Assembly: GCA_021776755.1 (NCBI GenBank)
Contig: JAJFFI010000054.1
Location: 1-9,474 of the forward strand
DNA: 9,474 nucleotides
Direction of reading: 5' to 3'
Origin: Alphaproteobacteria bacterium
GTDB lineage: Bacteria; Pseudomonadota; Alphaproteobacteria; JAJFFI01
The notes below the pieces were generated by a model that saw only the letters and a program-made list of their open reading frames with translations, did no database searches and was not told where the DNA came from. The translations under genes and the position numbers were made by a program. Below, in pieces: positions 6,360 through 9,474 of the stretch. Every line of letters starts with the position of its first letter. The first letter of the stretch is position 1.

Positions 6360-7049
6360 ATGTTGATGGCGGACCAGACAGAGACCGGCGCATCGGCGCC
6401 GGCGCCGGATGAAACCGGATCGCAGCCGGAACCGAATGGCCCGGAACGGCGATGCCTTGTCAGTCGCGAAAGTCATCCCGCCGCCGGTCTCGTGCGGTTT
6501 GTGGCCGGCCCGGACGGCTCGGTCGTGCCGGATATTGCCGGCAAGTTGCCCGGACGCGGCATGTGGGTCACGGCGGACCGCGAAGCGGTCGTAGCGGCCG
6601 CCGCCAAGGGTCTGTTTTCGCGGGCGGCCCGGCAGAAGGTTTCGGTGCCCGAAGGCCTTGGCGACGAGGTTGGACGCCAGCTGGCCGAGGGTGCATTGAA
6701 CATCCTGGGCATGGCCCGTCGGGCCGGCGGTTTCGTGTCGGGCTTCGACCAGGTCCGGGCGGCAGCCCGGCGGGAGGTCCCCGCGGTGCTGGTTGCGGCC
6801 AGCGACGGTTCGGAGGGTGCGCTGGGCAAGCTCCAGGCGCTCGCGCCGGATGCGCCGCTGGTACGATTGTTCACGGCGCGTGAACTTGGCAGCGCCATCG
6901 GGCGCGAGAATGTGGTAAATGCCCTGCTGATGCCGGGCAAACTCGCCGAACGGTTCCTGGCAGAAGCAGCCCGGGCCGCCGGTTTCAGAGACGGATATGT
7001 GGATCAGACTCGCGATACGGCGGTCGAACGAAAGGCAGTGGACGAATGA
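6360..7049 (+). CDS. YlxR (DUF448) - YlxQ/L7Ae-like fusion RNA-binding protein
   Basis: A 229-residue protein with two recognisable parts. After a disordered, acidic, Pro-rich start (~1-28) comes a YlxR/DUF448 domain (~29-105), with RRCLVSRES and the signature [10 protein letters not shown] at 61-70. From ~111 comes an L7Ae/L30e-like domain ([24 protein letters not shown], then [12 protein letters not shown] and ENVVNALLM), as in YlxQ. In Bacillus these are two separate genes between nusA and infB; here they are joined in the same position. YlxR and YlxQ proteins are thought to bind RNA; the exact role is not settled. ATG 6360 is 13 nt after AGGAGG (6341-6346), which lies inside the end of nusA. 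ATG 6366 is an alternative start. The stop overlaps infB's start as ATGA (7046-7049), implying translational coupling. Confidence 0.93.
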   Translation: MLMADQTETGASAPAPDETGSQPEPNGPERRCLVSRESHPAAGLVRFVAGPDGSVVPDIAGKLPGRGMWVTADREAVVAAAAKGLFSRAARQKVSVPEGLGDEVGRQLAEGALNILGMARRAGGFVSGFDQVRAAARREVPAVLVAASDGSEGALGKLQALAPDAPLVRLFTARELGSAIGRENVVNALLMPGKLAERFLAEAARAAGFRDGYVDQTRDTAVERKAVDE

Positions 7050-9474
7050 GTGAGGCGAAAGAAAAAAAGGGCGCGAAGAAACCGCTGACGCTCAACCGTC
7101 CCGGCAAGCTCGAGCTGAACAAGACAGTCGAGACCGGCCAGGTGCGCCAGAGTTTCTCCCATGGCCGGACCAAGGCGGTCACGGTCGAGGTGAAGAAAAA
7201 GCGGACCTATGCGCGCGATGAATCAGGCCGCATGTCGAAGGTCACCGACAGGCAGGCCGAGGACGCCTTTTCGACGACCGATGCGGCCAGCGGCGGTAAC
7301 CTGACTCCCGAAGAGCTTGAGGCGCGCAAGCGCGCGCTCGAAAGCATCGACCATGCCGAAGAGCAGGTCGAGATGAAAGCGGTCGAGGATGCCTCGCCTG
7401 CCCCGGTGATCGAGCCGCAGGTTGAGGAAACCGAGCCCGCACCTGAGCCGGAAGCGACCGACGATGCGCCCGCGCCGGAAGACCAAACGCAGACCGATGA
7501 AGCCGAAGGCCCGACTGCGGTTCCAGGCACCAGTGGCCGGGTCCGGCCGACGAAGGCCGAGCCGGGCAGCCAGACCGGCGAACGCCGCCGCGTGGCCGAC
7601 GAGGAAGCCCGCAAGCTTGCCGAGTCGCACGTCAAGGTGAAGCTGACCGAAAGCGCCGTGCGCCCGCGCACCACGACGCGCCCGACGACCGCGCCGTCGC
7701 CCGCCGATATCCGGCGCACGGCCCCCGGACCCGAGTCCGAAAGCGATGAACGGCGTGGTCCCCGCAAGCGGATCGAGACCAAGCGTCCGAGCCCCGCGGC
7801 ACGGCGGATGGAGCCGAAGCGCAAGAAGTTGACGGTCGTCGACGCGCTCGAAGGCGGCGGCGGTGGTCAGGAACGCCAGCGCAGCCTCGCGGCCGTGAAG
7901 CGCCGCCGCGAAAAAGAAAAGCAGCAGGCCAAGGTAGCCCTGCAGGAAGGCAAGAAAGTCATTCGCGAGGTCGTCATCCCCGAGTCGATCACCGTGCAGG
8001 AGCTCGCCAACCGTATGGCCGAGCGCGGCGCGGATGTGATCAAGACGCTGATGAACATGGGCATGATGGTCACCATCACCCAGTCCATCGATGCTGACAC
8101 TGCCGAGCTGGTGGTCGAGGAGTTTGGTCACAAGATCCGGCGGCGGGCGGAGTCCGACGTCGAGATTGGCCTCGAGGGTGCGCCCGACGATCCCAAGGAT
8201 CTGAAGCCGCGCGCGCCGGTCGTCACCATCATGGGCCATGTCGACCACGGCAAGACCTCGCTGCTCGATGCGCTCCGCGAAACCGACGTTGCCGGCAAGG
8301 AAGCCGGCGGCCTCACCCAGCACATCGGCGCATATCAGGTCGATCTGTCGAGCGGTGCGAAGATCACCTTCCTCGACACGCCGGGCCATGAGGCGTTCAC
8401 CGCGATGCGCTCGCGCGGCGCCCAGGCGACCGATATCGTGGTGCTGGTCGTGGCTGCCGACGACGGCATCCAGCCGCAGACCATCGAGGCGATCAATCAC
8501 GCCAAGGCCGCCGAGGTCCCGATCATCGTCGCGGTCAACAAAATCGACCGGCCGGACTCGGATACGACCAAGGTCCGCAATGAATTGCTGCAGCACGAAA
8601 TCGTGCCCGAGGAAATGGGCGGCGAGGTGCAGGTCGTGGATGTCTCCGCGCTCGAAAAGACAAACCTCGACAAGCTCGAGGAATCGATCCTGCTGCAGGC
8701 CGAACTGCTCGACCTCAAGGCGAACCCCGACCGCCGCGCCCGTGGCGTCGTCGTCGAGGCGAAGCTCGAGAAGGGCCGGGGCCCGGTGGCGACCGTGCTG
8801 GTCCAGCGCGGCACGCTCAAGGTCGGCGATATTTTCGTGGCCGGCGCCGAATGGGGCAAGGTGCGCGCCCTTATCGACGACCGCGGCGAAAACGTCGATG
8901 CGGCCGGCCCGTCCGAACCGGTCGAGGTTCTCGGTCTGAACGGCACGCCGTCCGCGGGTGACGATTTCTCGGTCGTGGATGAGGAAAGCCGCGCCCGCGA
9001 GATCACCGGATTCCGCCAGCGCCGGACCAAGAAGGCCGATGTGGCCGCCGGTGCGGTCGGGTCGATCGACCAGATTTTCCTGCAGATCAAGGAAGGCAAG
9101 ACCAAGGAACTACCGATGGTCGTCAAGACCGACGTGCAGGGCTCGCTCGAGGCGATCCTGGGTGCTGCCGAAAACATCTCGACCGACGAGGTCGCGGTGC
9201 GGGTGCTGCATTCCGGCGTTGGCGGGATCAACGAGTCGGACGTCACGCTGGCCGGCGCCTCGAACGCGATGGTGATCGGCTTCAATGTGCGCGCCAATCC
9301 GCAGGCCCGCCAGGCCGCCGAGCAGAACGGCGTCGACATCCGCTATTACTCGATCATCTACGACATCATCGACGATCTGACGGGGCTGCTCACGGGCATG
9401 CTCGCGCCGACGGTTCGCGAGAACCAGATTGGCAACGCCGAGATCCGCGAGGTCTTCAACATTACGAAGGTGGG
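7046..9474 (+). CDS. infB: Translation initiation factor IF-2, C-terminus beyond the window
   Basis: IF2 is the GTPase that brings fMet-tRNA to the 30S subunit and promotes subunit joining. The visible 809 residues begin [16 protein letters not shown], with the alphaproteobacterial block [27 protein letters not shown] low-complexity linker follows, acidic at first and then basic (~90-300). The IF2 N-domain is at ~310-370 ([20 protein letters not shown]). The G domain has G1 GHVDHGKT (397-404), the switch I segment [11 protein letters not shown]3 DTPGHE (444-449), G4 NKID (498-501) and G5 SALEK. Domains II and III follow ([34 protein letters not shown]). Sequence ends at [19 protein letters not shown], the start of the fMet-tRNA-binding C-terminal domain, so perhaps 80-90 residues are missing. 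The ATG overlaps the preceding stop; AAAGG at 7031-7035 may serve as ribosome-binding site. Confidence 0.98.
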   Translation, partial: MSEAKEKKGAKKPLTLNRPGKLELNKTVETGQVRQSFSHGRTKAVTVEVKKKRTYARDESGRMSKVTDRQAEDAFSTTDAASGGNLTPEELEARKRALESIDHAEEQVEMKAVEDASPAPVIEPQVEETEPAPEPEATDDAPAPEDQTQTDEAEGPTAVPGTSGRVRPTKAEPGSQTGERRRVADEEARKLAESHVKVKLTESAVRPRTTTRPTTAPSPADIRRTAPGPESESDERRGPRKRIETKRPSPAARRMEPKRKKLTVVDALEGGGGGQERQRSLAAVKRRREKEKQQAKVALQEGKKVIREVVIPESITVQELANRMAERGADVIKTLMNMGMMVTITQSIDADTAELVVEEFGHKIRRRAESDVEIGLEGAPDDPKDLKPRAPVVTIMGHVDHGKTSLLDALRETDVAGKEAGGLTQHIGAYQVDLSSGAKITFLDTPGHEAFTAMRSRGAQATDIVVLVVAADDGIQPQTIEAINHAKAAEVPIIVAVNKIDRPDSDTTKVRNELLQHEIVPEEMGGEVQVVDVSALEKTNLDKLEESILLQAELLDLKANPDRRARGVVVEAKLEKGRGPVATVLVQRGTLKVGDIFVAGAEWGKVRALIDDRGENVDAAGPSEPVEVLGLNGTPSAGDDFSVVDEESRAREITGFRQRRTKKADVAAGAVGSIDQIFLQIKEGKTKELPMVVKTDVQGSLEAILGAAENISTDEVAVRVLHSGVGGINESDVTLAGASNAMVIGFNVRANPQARQAAEQNGVDIRYYSIIYDIIDDLTGLLTGMLAPTVRENQIGNAEIREVFNITKV

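Noticed and set aside
5544..6476. A 310-codon serine-rich minus-strand frame opposite the nusA end
   Set aside because: Its Ser/Ala repeats are just the reverse reading of the Glu/Ala-rich nusA linker codons.
7808..7810. Internal in-frame ATG of infB as the start of a short IF2 isoform
   Set aside because: It sits in a basic linker with only a CGGCGG immediately before it; the evidence is too weak to call an alternative product.
7223..8596. A 457-codon minus-strand open frame opposite infB
   Set aside because: It is a shadow of the infB frame; the plus strand encodes all the IF2 motifs, and the antisense protein has no family features.

Overview
The window is about 9.5 kb of GC-rich DNA carrying a plus-strand run of housekeeping genes: 3' lnt, an XRE-type regulator, metK, trmB, rimP, nusA, a fused ylxR-ylxQ-type gene and the first ~800 codons of infB. 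This order, the alphaproteobacterial style of MetK ([11 protein letters not shown]) and of the IF2 N-terminus ([13 protein letters not shown]), and the YlxR/L7Ae fusion point to an alphaproteobacterium. A Rhodospirillales-like lineage is a guess; no species can be named from the sequence alone.

Region by region. 1-751 is the C-terminal half of apolipoprotein N-acyltransferase with its Glu-Lys-Cys catalytic triad. 752-931 is a promoter region with an imperfect inverted repeat and a 7-bp element recurring every 33 bp, probably the control region of the XRE regulator at 932-1402. 1403-1556 is a 154-nt non-coding segment before metK. It holds an 11-bp inverted repeat with a CAA centre and a TTGACG -35-like element. 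metK (1557-2750, GTG start) makes S-adenosylmethionine, and trmB (2782-3489) directly behind it uses that product to methylate tRNA G46. 3490-3690 separates this group from the next: a good sigma70-type promoter (about 3530-3557) is followed by an intrinsic terminator (3599-3628) ahead of rimP, the layout of a transcriptional attenuator.

The second operon, rimP-nusA-ylxR/ylxQ-infB, joins ribosome maturation, transcription elongation/antitermination, RNA binding and translation initiation. The genes are tightly packed: 78 nt between rimP and nusA, 8 nt between nusA and ylxR, and an ATGA overlap between ylxR and infB. infB runs off the right edge just as its C-terminal domain begins. NusA is unusually long because of a ~110-residue Glu/Ala/Pro linker that contains a perfect 24-bp tandem duplication.

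I see no mobile elements, CRISPR arrays, tRNA or rRNA genes, and no undescribed multi-gene system. The points most worth following up are in the non-coding DNA: the metK leader, the rimP attenuator and the regulator's promoter.
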